A DNA stretch of 64,000 nt from Scenedesmus sp. ARA3 (GCA_004335835.1 RWJK01001711.1:25529-89528), one strand, 5' to 3'; positions 37,755-49,948 are shown, counted from the first letter of the stretch. Notes: a model not told the origin generated them from the letters alone. Numbers and translations: made by a program.

Positions 37755-40700
37755 TTAGCTGCTGCCTGCTGCTGCTGCTGCTGCTGCCGGCACCTTTCGT
37801 GCCTTCTTTGGGGGCCGTTCCGCTTCCCCGTCTTCCTTATCATACAGCATTGACAGCAGATCATCACCATCAGCTGCTGCTGCTGCTGCTGCTGCCTCAC
37901 CCTGCTGCTGCTGCTGTTCAGCAGCAGCGTCTTCAACTGCTGCAGCAGCAGCTGCTGCTGCTGACCCATTGCTGCCGCCCGCAGCAGCGCCACCGCTGCT
38001 GTCGCTGTCGGCAGCAGCAGCGGCCGCCCCTTGGCCCTCTTGCTGCTGCTGCTGCTGCTGCTGCTGCCGCGTACGCCGCTGCTCCGCCTGCGCCTGCTGC
38101 TGCTTCTGCTGCTCGGGCTTCAGCGGCCGACCGTGGCGCGCCTTGGGGCCCCAGAAAGCAGGGTTCTGCACAAAGCGCTTCACCCCCGCCTTCACACTCT
38201 CTGGCACAGCTCCTGCTGCCTTCCTAAAGTCCGCCTCAGTCTTAATTTCCTTCGACAGGATTGCCGCCGGATAGGAGTTGGGCTCTGGGGGCTTGATTGG
38301 GTGCAGCTTCACCCAGCAGCGGATGATGTCCCAGACTACTTTGGGCGGCGCATCTGTTTTCAGCGCCAGAGGGTTGGCGTGGCTGCCACTGACGCGAAAG
38401 CCAGCGTTGATGAGGGCGCTGCGCAGCTGCTCCGCGCGCGGCGGCGTGCAGCGCACGGTGCGGCACATGTCGTGCACGCTACGGGAGGGCACACAGCGAG
38501 GCAGCAGGCAGGCACAGAGTCAGTGGCCAGCTGCAGCGTGGGTGTGAGTGAGGCGCTCCTGATCACAGAAAGGACGTGGCCTAGCGCAGACCATCCACGC
38601 AACAGCACCTCAAGACAGCATACAGCCAAGCAAGAGCATGGCTTACAGTCGCCTCATACCACCTAGCAGCTCGCACATCATGGCAGAAGCAGGTAACACA
38701 GCTAGCAGATGAAGCAGCAGCCTCACTTGTGTGAGAGAGGCACGTCTGGCAGCTGGTCGCCTCATGCCACCCAGCAGCTAGCAGATGACACGGCTGAAGG
38801 TAACAAAGCACAACATATCCAAAATACAACAATTGAAACAAAAGCACATGCCGTGCTCACTTGTAGTACAGCGGCACGTCAGGCAGCTCCTCCAGCACGC
38901 TGGTCAGAATGCCCTTTAGCCGCGCATGCTGCGCGTAGCGGCCGCTCTCCTGGTCCATCTGCTGCAGCAGCCCCGCCACCCAGGCCTGATCATGCAGGGG
39001 CCTCGCCCAGATGGGGCCACCCATGAGGAAGGCGGCGCCAGACTCGGGGCAGCTGTCGCAGGAATTTGAAATTTGAAAATAACAAAGTAACAGAAGAGGG
39101 GTGAGTAGAGCAGGGCTGGCGTGTACTTCAAGCAGTTGGGTACGCTGATGCACCAAGGACAGAGCGCCCATGCTAGCACACAAGCATCCAACCAACAACC
39201 ATGTTGCAAAGCACACCCACAGTAAAAAGAGCAGCAGTGCATCAAGAGAAGGCAGCGAGCCGTCAGACAGTACGAATACATTAGATTGGATGCTACATAG
39301 AGATTCAGATTTTGCCCTATCTTTGTTGCATCATCGGCTCGCTCCCACCTACACCCACAACAACCCACGCCAATGGAGCTGACAGACGACTAGTACCCTT
39401 GCAGCAGCAATGCCACGTGCGTCCTCACACAATTCTACAAGAGTTGCAGTAGCAACAACCAACCTCACAACAGCGCTTGCTCTAGCTGTCAGAATACGAA
39501 TACAGTCCTCATGTGTAAACTCTAGTTAGGAGTTTCGGATTGTTGCAGTTATATCTTGCATCACCCAGCTGAGCAGCACTGCCACACGACCCCACGCCTG
39601 GCAGCCACACCGCGCACACAGCATAACACCTCACACCAGCAACATCAAACGCATCACCACTTGCTGCCAACCGTACCAGCACCCCACCCCCCCATACACC
39701 AGGTAAAGACATCAACTCCACCCGGCAGAGCCTCTGCCGCACCAGCAACCACCAATCTGCTCAACCCTTCCTTCCACACCCTGAGCAGCCAGCTCACCGG
39801 TTAGACGGCACCGCGGGGCCGTGCGCAGGCATGTGCTTTATGCTGCTGCCCTTCTGCTGCTGCTGCCCCACGGGCTGCAGCCACCAGCTGTCACAGCCCT
39901 GGCTCTGCCACACGTAGGCCTGCTTGGAAGCAGAGGCCTTGATCTCAGCTGCAGACGTGAACACGCGCACAAACACCTGCAGACAGCACAGGCAGCAGGG
40001 AGGACACTTTCAGCATGCGGCATTGCAGCACTGAACCTCACAGAGTGACAGCCGGAGCTGAGCTGCTTGCAGCTTCCTATTTTACCAGGTGTCTGTGGTG
40101 GCGTATGCAGCAAGAACACACCGTGAAAACCCTCTATCTATCTATCATTGCAGCGCAGATCGGCAGCCAGACTACACATGGCCTGGCTGCACACTATGCA
40201 ATCGCTGGAAGGCATGAGATGTAGCACCACAGAATTGCATGTGCCACCCCCGCACCCACCCACACCGACAACAAAACCCTGCACCTTATTGGACCCGACA
40301 GACACCCATAGAACTGCAAAACCACACTTACTCGAATGTAGAAGTCCATGTGCACGCTGAGCAGCGGCACAATGTAGCGCTTGTAGCGGTTGGCGTGGCT
40401 CTCCAGGCAGGCCAGCAGGATGCGCACCGCTGCCTCGTGGCAGTAGGGCCTGTGGATGGGGTAGGAGCCGTACTTGGTCCAGCACACCTATTGAGGGCAG
40501 GTGGGGTGCAGCAGCAGCGGCAGCAGGGCAGCAGTGGTGAGGCAGGCAGGGGTGGTGGGCAGCCAGGCTGGCCTGTGGATGGGGTAGGAGCCGTACTTGT
40601 TTGGTGCAGCACACCCGTGACTGTATGAGGAAGAAAAAGGAAAGCCAGGGTGGGGTGGGACAGCATTGCAGCGAGGCAGCAGCGGGCACAGGCAGGGGTC

Positions 40701-43356
40701 AAGTGCAGCGAGGGCTTGTGGGGACACGCGCACACTGACAGCAGCAGCTTGGGCGAAAGCATGGCATGAGGGAGAGAGGGGAGACAGGGATATGTGAAGA
40801 GGGGTTTGAACTTGTGTCTGTATGCACCTTGAGTAGGCGCTGGCAGGCAGGGCAGCGCCTGCCAGGCCAAAGCAGGTGCACTGGGGGTTGCTGTGCTCAG
40901 CCGCGATATTGTGTCAGTCTGGCTGGAAATGGCCAGTGCACATGCCCAGGGCGACTGAGGTGACAACATGCATGCGCAAGTGTAAAACATGGGTTGATTT
41001 TCTAGCTGAGGGTGCAAGCGCATGCAGCGCTGGAACAGCCAAATGAGCCACAAGATCAGCGCATCAACTGAAACGGCGCTCACCTCCCCTGGGAGCGGCC
41101 AGTGCACATGCCCAGAGCGACTGAACCAAAGAATGCATGCACAAGCGAAACATGCAGATGCGCGCAGCACTGCAGTGCAGCAGCAGCCCAATCTGCGAAT
41201 GCATACCCACCTCCCCGCTGTTGCCGCACAGCACCGCCATGTCTGTGGCTGTCACTGCCAGCAGCCCACCCTCAGCCACCGCCTGCAGCGCACTGTCCAG
41301 GAAGTGCGCCGGCGTGCCGTACGGGTCCAGGTCAATGGCATCGTACGCCTGCAGCAGCAGCAGCAGCAGCAGGCGTGATCAGCGCCAGGAGGAGGGGGAG
41401 CAGGCGTGCCTGTAACACAGTCCTGCCCACTGGCAGTGCAGTCAGAAAGCACCTGATGCGCTTGTGCCAGAGCACCCCATGCAGCCCGCCCCCCAACAAC
41501 CACACAAGCACAGCTGATGTGCAACCACCACAAGACGCGCCTGGTGTTTCATGTCCAGTGTTTCAGCTGCCGCCATTCGACGCTTGTGCTGCAGCTCCCG
41601 CCTTGACACACCCATTAATTGAGTTCCGCAGCATGCCCAGCACAATCCCAATTTGCCTGCTGCACATCTGTCATCAACTTAGATTGATTTGACACTCACC
41701 CACCGGCCCAACCCACCTCGGAGTTCTGCAGCATCAGCAGCCGCGCGGCATGCAGCCTGCCACAGACAAACACACACGACCACAGCCTACCTCAGGGTTC
41801 TGCAGCATCAGCAGCCGCGCGTCGCTGCAGGTGGGCACCACGCGCGCAGCAACCCCCGGCCCGTTGAGCGCAATGTTGGCGCGCATGGACTCCACCACGG
41901 CAGGGTCCACGTCATTCGCGTCAATGCGAGACACTCCATCAAGCTCTAAGGCGTAGCGGATGGAGCGCAGGCCTGATGCAGCAAGGCCCTCTAGCACACG
42001 CGCGCCAGCCTGTTGGAAGTTTCCAAGTTTGCAGGGACATGAATGTTGCACAGCAGCACAGCAGCAGCAGCAGCAGAGGAGTGAGGGTGATTAATTGCAT
42101 ATATTGGCCGATTTGCAGGTGAAGAGATACATAGCACGCTGCCTTGCAATGTGTGATGTGTGGAAGGTAAGATAATAAGATAACGAGGTGAATGCACCTT
42201 GAGTAGGCGCTGGCAGGCAGGGCAGCGCCTGCCAGGCCAAAGCAGGTGCACTGGGGGTTGCTGTGCTCAGCCGCGATATTGTGTCAGTCTGGCTGAAAAT
42301 GGCCAGTGCACATGCCCAGGGCGACTGAGGTGATGTTTTTATGCATTGCATGGCGCAGGTGGCGTTCAGCACGGCACACCGAATGCAACTCATTAACATA
42401 CCTGCACCTGTCAAAAAGAATGACAATGCAGCCTAAGCTGGATGACAGGACGCTTACGCGCCCTGCAGCACCAGCTGCTGCTGAACTGAGTGCCCACAAT
42501 GTCACACATGATAGAATGTGGCGTCTCCTGCAGAAATGACGCTCAGCTGTGCGGTTGCCGGCTCACCTGTGCCGGCTGCGCGGGCTCATCCTGTGCTGCT
42601 GCCTTGGCCGCCGCCTTCTTGGCCTGCCGCTTGTCCTTCTGCGCCTGCCCAGGCTTGCGCAGCTTGCCTTCTGCCTTCTCCTGCGCTAGCTGCGGCAGGA
42701 ATTGGCGCAGCACTGCAACAGACAGGTCTCTGTTGGTCACCTGGGCCGGGAGCGGCGCAGTTGCAGCAGCGGCGGCGGCAGCAGCAGCAACAGCAGCGGC
42801 AGCGGCGGTAAGTGATGGAGATGATGGACCAAGCTGCACAAGCTGCAAAAATGAAGAAGAAGGAGCCTACTGGCTGCACAATAATGAGACGCAGCAGCTT
42901 GTGTGTAGGCATATGGTGGAAGCATACACAGAGTGCCCAGGAAGCATACACAGAGTGCCCAGTCGCTGTGTTACAAAGGGCGGCTGCATCACAGTGCTTG
43001 CTTCAGCAGCAGCACGTGTGGCCAGACTTCTGTAAATGCTGTGCCTTTGTTTGTCTTCAAGCCGTTAATCTATCGAATGTGTCGCCCAATGCATGCCCTG
43101 GCAGCCACCAGGGAGCAAGTGACAACAGCCTGACTGCAGCAGTCACCTGGGCCTCGTTGTAGAAGACGTCGTTGCCCTTCTTCAGGATACGTGCCATACC
43201 CTCACGCAGCTCCTCCTGGTCACCATCCTTTGCAGGCCTACGCACAACAGTCTGCGTTCAAGCCTGCTTTCGGCAAGTACAGCCGTGGCTGCTGCGAATG
43301 CCGGCCCCGTCACCGTCAGGAACTTACTTGGCAGCCGCAGCTGCGGCCTCCGCCAT
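37755..43356 (-). CDS. TRM1: tRNA (guanine26-N2)-dimethyltransferase TRM1, 9 exons
   Basis: Exons 43356-43328, 43237-43147, 42740-42567, 42009-41791, 41348-41211, 40487-40332, 39976-39798, 39052-38861 and 38478-37755; all phases agree, about 633 residues. TRM1 makes m2,2G26 in tRNA using S-adenosylmethionine. Visible signatures: [18 protein letters not shown], the SAM-binding [15 protein letters not shown] (~100-114), DANDVDP, the catalytic [15 protein letters not shown] (~177-191), [10 protein letters not shown] and [11 protein letters not shown]. The C-terminus is a Lys/Gln/Ala-rich tail ending PPKKARKV..., a plausible nuclear localisation signal. The zinc-ribbon region has only two of the four usual cysteines (see findings). 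The start is an ATG giving MAEAAAAAK. Introns contain a 142-bp repeat and exon echoes. It lies divergent to the MaoC-like gene across 409 bp. Confidence 0.95.
40448..40616 (-). repeat. Echo of a TRM1 exon start
   Basis: The exon start region at 40448-40488 (encoding [13 protein letters not shown]) recurs at 40571-40616 with a small insertion, inside the preceding intron, ~123 bp away. Confidence 0.88.
40822..40963. repeat. 142-bp dispersed direct repeat, copy 1 (TRM1 intron)
   Basis: Matches 42192-42333 over 142 bases with one visible difference (GGCTGG against GGCTGA). Starts ATGCACCTTGAGTAGGCG and ends GCGACTGAGGTGA. It contains an internal GGCGCT...AGCGCC inverted repeat. Confidence 0.95.
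41096..41126. repeat. Fragment of the 142-bp repeat
   Basis: GGCCAGTGCACATGCCCAG and the following GCGACTGA match the 3' end of the 142-bp repeat with one change; the rest is absent. Confidence 0.75.
41711..41830 (-). repeat. Echo of a TRM1 exon 3' end with donor
   Basis: The exon 4 3' end at 41787-41830 (encoding [10 protein letters not shown] and its donor) recurs at 41711-41750, ~76 bp further into the intron, with CCCACCTCGGAG in place of CCTACCTCAGGG. Confidence 0.85.
42192..42333. repeat. 142-bp dispersed direct repeat, copy 2 (another TRM1 intron)
   Basis: Second near-identical copy, 1370 bases from copy 1, in a different intron of the same gene and in the same orientation. No indel separates the two copies. 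Confidence 0.95.
42918..42963. repeat. 22-bp tandem duplication in TRM1 intron
   Basis: GAAGCATACACAGAGTGCCCAG is present twice back to back. Confidence 0.9.
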
Positions 43357-43765
43357 CTTTGTTCGCTGTAGCAGGAATGCGATGGGCTGAGCGACAGAAG
43401 CTGCTGCTGCTGCGGGCAGGGAGATGAGCCGACGGGCAGCAAGCAGAAGCAGCATCGATCAGGCCTTGCCGGCAACCATGGCAGTTTAAGTCCAACGACT
43501 TTGTTGTCTGCGGCCGCTCCGTATAGTGAGAACAGCACATGTCACACGGCTTGTTATCAAGCAGGGCTTTCGGGGGGAAGACGCGTCTTGCCTTGGAGCT
43601 TCTCAATTGTCCCTCAAGTACTGCTGCGTCCATTCTTTAAAAACTCCTTGCAGCTGCAACATCAGACTTCAGGCGTTGCTACCGACGAGTGACCTGAGGA
43701 GTTGGTTGGAGCAGACGCTGACACGAACCAAGTGCCTGTGCACTGTTTTCCGCCGTTTAGACAGC
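43357..43765. promoter_or_regulatory. Divergent promoter region TRM1 / MaoC-like gene
   Basis: 409 bp between the two start codons; it must hold both promoters and 5' UTRs. No element was assigned. Confidence 0.6.
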
Positions 43766-46700
43766 ATGGTTCTCGGCTTGAGTGGAGTGGTCTCCATTGT
43801 CAGTGGCCTGGCCACTGGCAAGAGCATGGACACCCTGGAACTGACAGAGTTCCCCAACATGCCTTTCCTGTACTGGCTGGCAGTTGCTGGTGCGGTAGTC
43901 AAGCCAAAGTGGACAGACCAGAAGAAGTGGCCGGCACTCAAGGTATGCTATGTTTTCAAGTGTTTCAGCCTCTTGCTGCAGCTCTACGGGCATGGGGGCG
44001 TTGGGACACAATCGGCACATGTACTGCCTGCATTGGCAGCTGCTCCCGGTGCTGGTCGTTCAACTCACATCTGATGCTGCTTATACGAGAAACATGCACA
44101 CATCAGGATGGTCAAGGTGCATCTGTATTCGTTGCGCATCTTTGTCCTGTCACATGTTGCCGACATGCACATCCTAGGGTGGCCCATGCCATCTTGAGCA
44201 GTGAACGAGAGTGGCGAGTGCTCCTCCTGTCCAACTTGCTGTACACAAAAAAGTCAGTAAAAGAACAGCAACCGTAAGCCTCAGCTGCAATCCTCTCTCT
44301 AGCAGTGCCGCCACAGCAAACTGCAGCTGCCATCCTGAGGCTGTCCTGCAAGCAAATGCCTGCCCTGCCCCGCAACCGCATGCTGCGCCCCAGGTGTCCA
44401 TGACCACCCCCACACCCATTGACCCAAAGCGCCTGAAAACCTTCAAGGCGCTGGCGGCATGGCCAGGCAGCAGCAGCAGCAGCAGCGTGCCAATGATGTT
44501 CCTCATGGCAGAGTCGTTCAAGCTGGTCATGCAGGTGCGCCGCACATCAGCACCAAGGGTGCAAGGAGATTGGTGCGAAAGAGGTTGCCGGGCTTGGCAG
44601 CACTGCCGATGTTGCTAGCTGCTTATGTCTATGCTCAGCAGCAGCTGCCGGCATACACGCTCGCTACACCCGGGCTGCCACAGACAATCGTGGCTTGTGC
44701 ATAACCCACAAAGCCGCAGCGTGTGCGGCAGTTTCTCTTAGAACACAGCACCAGCTGGGACCCTGCAGCTGGAGTTGCTCAGCATGGCTGCACCAGATGA
44801 CTGCACACAGCAGCTGACAGGGAGCTCCCTGGCATCCATGCACTGTGCAGCTTGTAGCAGCAGCAACAGCAGCAACAGCATGCTGTGCCTGCATGCAATG
44901 CAGTGTTTGTCAGTAAGACCAGGCCTATAGCAAGGTTTGGTCACACAGATGTGGTGTCTAAGTTGCATTGTGATGTTGTGTTGTGTGTTGCTGGCTTGCC
45001 CGCGCAGGTGCTGACGCTGCCGTCCTTCCCTGTGAGCGTGCTGGGCACAGTGGTCAACAAGCGCGCAGCCTACAGCTACCTGCGCAAGGTGGACGCAGCA
45101 GAGTCGCTCACATACAGGTGCGGCAAACCGCGCACGTCACTGAAGCAGTGTGTCGTCAAGCAGTGCAGCATTTACATGAGCACGTGCTGGCGTGCTGCTT
45201 CGTCCTCGGACACTGTGCAGCCCATAGTGCTTATTGTTCCTGCCCACGTCCACTAGGCGCCATGCATTCATCTGGCATTGTGGTCACTGGGTGGGGTTGG
45301 CAGCAGCTGCTGGTGCTGGCATTGCTGGGAACATGTGCTTGTCTACTTGCGCCGCCATGCAGCCAGAAAGCAGTGCTGTGCCGTGCGCTCTTCACTTTGC
45401 TGCGCTGCCTGCGTGCCTGCAGCTGCACGCTCAACCCAGCAGTGCGTGAGACGTTCAGCGGGCATGCTGAGTTTGACCTGATGCTGGAGGCAGTGTCAGA
45501 AAGCAAGGGTAAGGGTCAGCAGCAGCAGCAGCAGCGAGCAACGGCAGCCCCACAGCAGTTGACTGCTTGGCAGGGTTCAACAGTGCTGTGCTGGTTGGCT
45601 GCAGCACACACTGTGACGGCGGTTGACAGCAGCGCAAGGGGATGCCAGCAGCATTCAATGTAACTGCGGTTGATGCTGGCTCAACCTGGTTCATAAGCTT
45701 GAACTCTGCTGCCAGCTGAAGTCGTGATTGCCTGCCTGCGTCTGGTGGCTGCTGCTGCCATGTAGGTGACGTGGTGTGGCAGGCAGTGCTGAGTCTGGTG
45801 CTGATGAACCCAAAGAAAGGCAAGGGAGGCAAGAAGGTAGGGGCAGCTGCTGCACAGCGTGACAGCACACGGCAGCTGGCCTGTGTCTGTACATGCCAGC
45901 AGCGCTGGGCTGTAGTCAAGCAGCAGCAGACTGCAGCAGCAGCTGTGCACATGCGCCGGCAGGGCAGTGAGACTGCATGCCTGTCCAGCCAGCAGCTACC
46001 CATTGCCAGTGTGTCAGCCAGCTTGCTCCGCGTCAGCTCGCTCAGCCGCAGCTGGTTTTGCATATAGATAGAGGGGTTACATGGTGTGTTCATGCGGCAT
46101 ACGCCACCACAGACACCTGGTAAAGTAGGAAGCTGCAAGCAGCTCAGCTCGGGCTGTCACTCTGATTTTGCATATGCGTTTACAGGAGGGTGGCGCGGCG
46201 CCCGCCAAGCCAGCCGAGGAGGTGGCAGGCGAGGAGTTTGACACCTGGGTGCTGCCTGAGAACACCGGCAGGGCATACGCAGGTGCGCATTGCGGTTTCC
46301 GACAATGCATAGGGCTGTGAGTACATCAAGTTGAGCACAGTGTGCTGTGTTGCTGCTGTACTGTTGCCCGCGTGTGGCTGTTGCTGTACAGTCGACACCT
46401 GTACAAGGAGGCTGCATGCCGGCATAACTCACCGCATTGCCCTGCTCGTGCATGCAAACTTGCATGTATGTCGGTTGACTGGCTCTGCCTGCCTCTTGCC
46501 TCCGCTTGCCTATTGCAGCGCTGGACGACGGCTTCACATGCACGCATGGTGACAGCGCACTTGTATGCATCACAGCGCACGTGCATGCATGTCTGCTGAC
46601 TGGCTCTGCCTGCCTGCCTACCTGCCTGCCTGCCTGCCTGCCTACCTGCCTGCCTGCCTGCCTACCTGCCTGCCTGCCTACCTGCCTGCCTGCCTGCCTA

Positions 46701-47629
46701 CCTGCCTACCTACCTACCTGCCTGCCTGCCTGCCTACCTGCTTGCCTGCTTGCCTGCCTGCCTGGTTGCTGCGCCGCCAGCGCTGGACGGCGACATCAGC
46801 CCCATGCACCTCTACAAGGCCACCGCCATGCTCATGGGCTTCCCCAGCCCAGTGGCAAACGTGCACCTGCTGGCAGCACGCACAGAGGCCAGCGTGGCGG
46901 CAAAGAAAGGTGCGTGGCATAGTGCTGCAGGTTCTTGTGCGTGTGCCAATGCAGCAGCAGCGGGGCTGTACTCCGGCGGCAGAGGACTCCTTGCAAGCAT
47001 CGGCATGCGCTGCAGGTGTCAGTGCGTGCCGCAGCCGCTGTTGCTGCTAGCCAGCCATCAGCAGCCTGTGCTGCCACTTCTTACTACCTGTATGCCTGCT
47101 ATGGTGGTGGTGGTCCTGCTGCTGTGTGTGCTGCTGCTGCTGCTGCTGCAGCGGCTGCTGGCGAGCCGTCCGCGCCGTTCAGCCTGGCGCTGGAGTTCAA
47201 GAAGCCTACGCTGCTGCCCAACAGGCTGGCACTGAGCGGAGGCGGTGCCTTCGCCAAGGACGCAGCAGCAGGTTCGGCATGCGGGTGATGTTGACTGAAA
47301 GATTGCATTCAGCATGTAAAGCGTTCTTGCAGCCAAGGGCTCGCTGGCATGACTGTGGCAGGTCTGCAAGGGCTCCAGGCGGGACTGTTGCTTGGCCAGT
47401 GCAATGCTGTCCAGTTGTGATGCTGCTGGTGTATGCTGGTGCCTTGGCGCACCGTACCGCGCTGTTGACTGGTGCATATGCTGGCAGCAAGGTAATTTTT
47501 GACTTTTGACAAGAACACGCTGCGCTGGTTGCTGCTGCAGGTGGCTACAAGCTGCGCATTGATGACAAGAAGGGGAAGCCCATTGCTGCCGGCACCGTGA
47601 GCAGCAAGGCGACACTGACTCGCTTGTGA
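43766..47629 (+). CDS. MaoC-like hotdog-fold protein (enoyl hydratase/dehydratase family), 9 exons
   Basis: Exons 43766-43942, 44394-44534, 45008-45117, 45423-45508, 45766-45836, 46186-46282, 46781-46909, 47152-47271 and 47541-47629 give 339 residues in one frame. The N-terminus has a hydrophobic segment (FLYWLAVAGAVV). The first hotdog half includes LPSFPVSVLGTVVNKRAAYSYLR and GHAEFDLMLEAVSESKGDVVW. The second carries the hydratase-2-type motif YAALDGDISPMHLYKATA, where the Asp and His of the catalytic pair are kept but the usual Asn is Ser. Family members act on acyl-CoA or acyl-ACP thioesters (3-hydroxyacyl dehydration or hydration). The C-terminal residues TRL could be a weak type 1 peroxisomal signal; that is inference only. 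A tetranucleotide satellite precedes exon 7, and an echo of that exon lies at 46514. Confidence 0.82.
46514..46795 (+). repeat. Echo of MaoC-like exon 7 start
   Basis: An acceptor plus GCGCTGGACGACGGC at 46514-46532 repeats the genuine exon 7 start at about 46778-46795. The preceding bases (GACTGGCTCTGCCTGCCT at about 46475 and 46600) are duplicated too, so the unit includes intron sequence. Confidence 0.78.
46600..46765 (+). repeat. (CCTG)n/(CCTA)n tetranucleotide microsatellite
   Basis: About forty tetranucleotide units, mostly CCTG with interspersed CCTA and CTTG, fill the end of intron 6 up to the acceptor region. Pyrimidine content is about three quarters, so it may serve as the polypyrimidine tract. 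Confidence 0.95.
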
Positions 47630-48491
47630 TGGCCTGCCACTTGCGCTGCTGTTGCTGCACTTGTTCACTGTGTGACGAGGATGTTGATGCTCTGGATGGG
47701 GCAGTTGCCATTCCTCAAGCAGCATGGTGTGTTGTGATAATAGTTGCAACGAGAGAGCGAGGCAATGCACGTTGTGATCCCTCCTCATCTCAGTGCTTTG
47801 TTGTGGTGTCCACGAAATATGTTGCGTGAGATCCCCTGGTCCACTTGGCGCAGGTTGGGCCGATTGTGTAATGGTGATTCGTATTCTACGGCGACTTTGC
47901 AGGACTGGCGCTCAGCTGATTCCAGAGGCTTGAAGCTGTGACTCAGAAAACAAAGTGCTTGGGCATGCGGCGATAGCTGTGACGAGTATTTGACAAAGCA
48001 GACAGCGGTGCATTGCGACTGTAAGAGGGCGACGCCAAGCCCCTAGCAGCTTGGATGGCTGAATTAACTGATGCAAAGTCTTGGTTAAGTGAGCGTTTTC
48101 AGCGACGGCTGCCGTGAGCCATCGTCTGACCACACGTGGGCTGGCCCTTGGTGACGGGTGCATGACGCGCCTGACACACCGCATTCCCATGCGCTCTCTA
48201 TCGCTATATATGCCGGTGCAAGCCACCCGACATGTCAATTATCCTGCCTAATTGTCCTGTCACGTCAGCAATCAGGCACGCAAGTTGAGCCGAGCACAAC
48301 TGTGCAACGATACACAGTCATCGACGGAAGCCAGCTCGTCTGCTAGATAGACTACTCTGCAAGCAAGTTTTTTCTTCTTTCAAATTAATCTTTCAAGGTT
48401 CGTGACTCGTGGCTGGCTACACGGTGCCGAGAACTGTTGTCCCACCTCAGCAAGCGTGCGCGACTCACGTCTTCTTGTGTCGCTGCCGCAG
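47630..48491. other. Intergenic
   Basis: MaoC-like 3' flank and promoter side of the four-helix membrane protein. No gene was seen. Confidence 0.6.
47867..47871 (+). terminator. TGTAA polyadenylation-type motif
   Basis: TGTAA lies 238 bases after the stop codon of the MaoC-like gene. TGTAA is the usual chlorophycean polyadenylation signal, but a pentamer occurs by chance, so this is tentative. Confidence 0.4.
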
Positions 48492-49948
48492 ATGAAGATC
48501 ACCAAGGGACTCACATGGCCGTTCCTGCTCTTCACCTTCGCCTCCTTGTGAGTGCAGCACGCCCACTTGCAGTGTTAGGCAGGCCTTCTGGACGTTCTGC
48601 ATCTGCCAGCTGGCATCACAGCTGCTGCTGCCCATCTCTGAAACGCGGGCAGTCACCATGCATGCTCAGTGATTGCCCATACTGTTCGGCTGAGCAGGAG
48701 TCTTGACAATGCTCGATATATTTGCGTTTTTGGCATGTCAGAGGTGGGGATGTGGGCAGGATTGCTTGTCAGGCCCCAGCCTGAGACTTCGCCACTGCTG
48801 CTGTGCACTGCTGTCCTGCTGCACCCCTACTCCGTCGTTGTGGCTGCTTGACATGCTGACTTGCTGCAATGCTGCTGTTTGTTTCCTGCAGGATCGTGTT
48901 CATGGGAGCACTGGCTGCTCTGCAGCACAACTGCTTCACACCTGCTGAGCAGCCCACCACTACCGATGCTGCCTTTGGTGAGTGGCTGCACGGCACCTGC
49001 CTTGCTGAACATCACGGCATCTGGGGTGCTGTTGGCTTGTACTGCAGGTCTGAACAACTGATGCTTGCATTGAAATGATCTTGTTGGCTTCGATGCTCTG
49101 CCGCAGCCTGAAGCCGTGCAATGCAACACCAGGCTCATAGTGGGAAACAGCCGTTCACTGACAGGGGCATAAGCCACACCCGGCTGTACATGTGAAGTGC
49201 GCCTGACCATCCCTCACGGCTATGATGCTGCATCTTCCCCCTGCAGACTTCTCCAGTCCCAACTACGGCATCTGCCGCCGCAACTTCCGCTTCCACTGGT
49301 TCAGCTTTGCCTTTGTGGCTGCCACCCTGATCGGCATGATGATTGCCGCCGCCATGGGCCAGGGCCTGCACTACTCCCGCCCCTTCTGGATTGGTGAGCG
49401 CTGCGAATGCACATGCACACTTTGGCACTGCATGCAGCTTGTCTGTTGCCAGCGCTGTGAGTGTCGAACCCGCATTGCTCATTGTGGTATGTGCAATCAC
49501 ATCATCCTGTGCAATCACATCATCTTTCAAATGAAGTGTCTTTTATATTCCAACAGTGGCAGTATGGTGCAATGCAACCCCTCTCTTTAGCACCCTACTA
49601 TCGAGACAACTTGTCTACTGACTTGCTGCCTGTCCTGCCGCCTGCCCCTGGCCTGTCGCCCCTCCTGCAGGCATGCTGGCCGTCTCCACGATGCTCATGA
49701 TGATTATGTGCGAGACCTTCACCGGCGTGCTGCACCTCAACAGCGCCTTTGGCTGGTACTCGCCCGTGGCTGCCACCCTGGCAGGCGCTGTCATGACGGT
49801 CACAGGTCTGGTGCTGCTGATGATGGCTGTCGGCACCGACTGGGAGCACCGCAGGGGTCACCACGGCAACCATGACAAGCCAGGCAGCGGTGTGACTGGT
49901 GTGGCTGTGCCTGTGCAGAACGTGCGTGTGGTTGAGGACCGTGTGTAA
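48492..49948 (+). CDS. Four-helix membrane protein, family not recognised, 4 exons
   Basis: Exons 48492-48547, 48892-48977, 49247-49393 and 49671-49948 give 188 residues, phases correct at each GT-AG junction. Four hydrophobic segments are visible: PFLLFTFASLIVFMGALAAL; FSFAFVAATLIGMMIAAAMG; MLAVSTMLMMIMCETFTGVL; VAATLAGAVMTVTGLVLLMM. The start gives MKITKGLTW with the first helix immediately after. Between helices 1 and 2 is a loop with two cysteines (HNCF, GICRRNF). The C-terminal tail is His/Gly- and Val-rich and probably cytosolic. Layout resembles MARVEL/tetraspan proteins, but no diagnostic motif was found. An 18-base duplication occurs in intron 3 (49491-49527). Confidence 0.85.

Noticed and set aside
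40822..40963. 142-bp repeat as an rRNA or small RNA gene
   Set aside because: It has no promoter box or known RNA signature; a non-coding repeat is the more cautious call.
46565..47050. Long open frame of Leu-Pro-Ala-Cys repeats
   Set aside because: It is the translation of the CCTG/CCTA microsatellite inside an intron, open in several frames.
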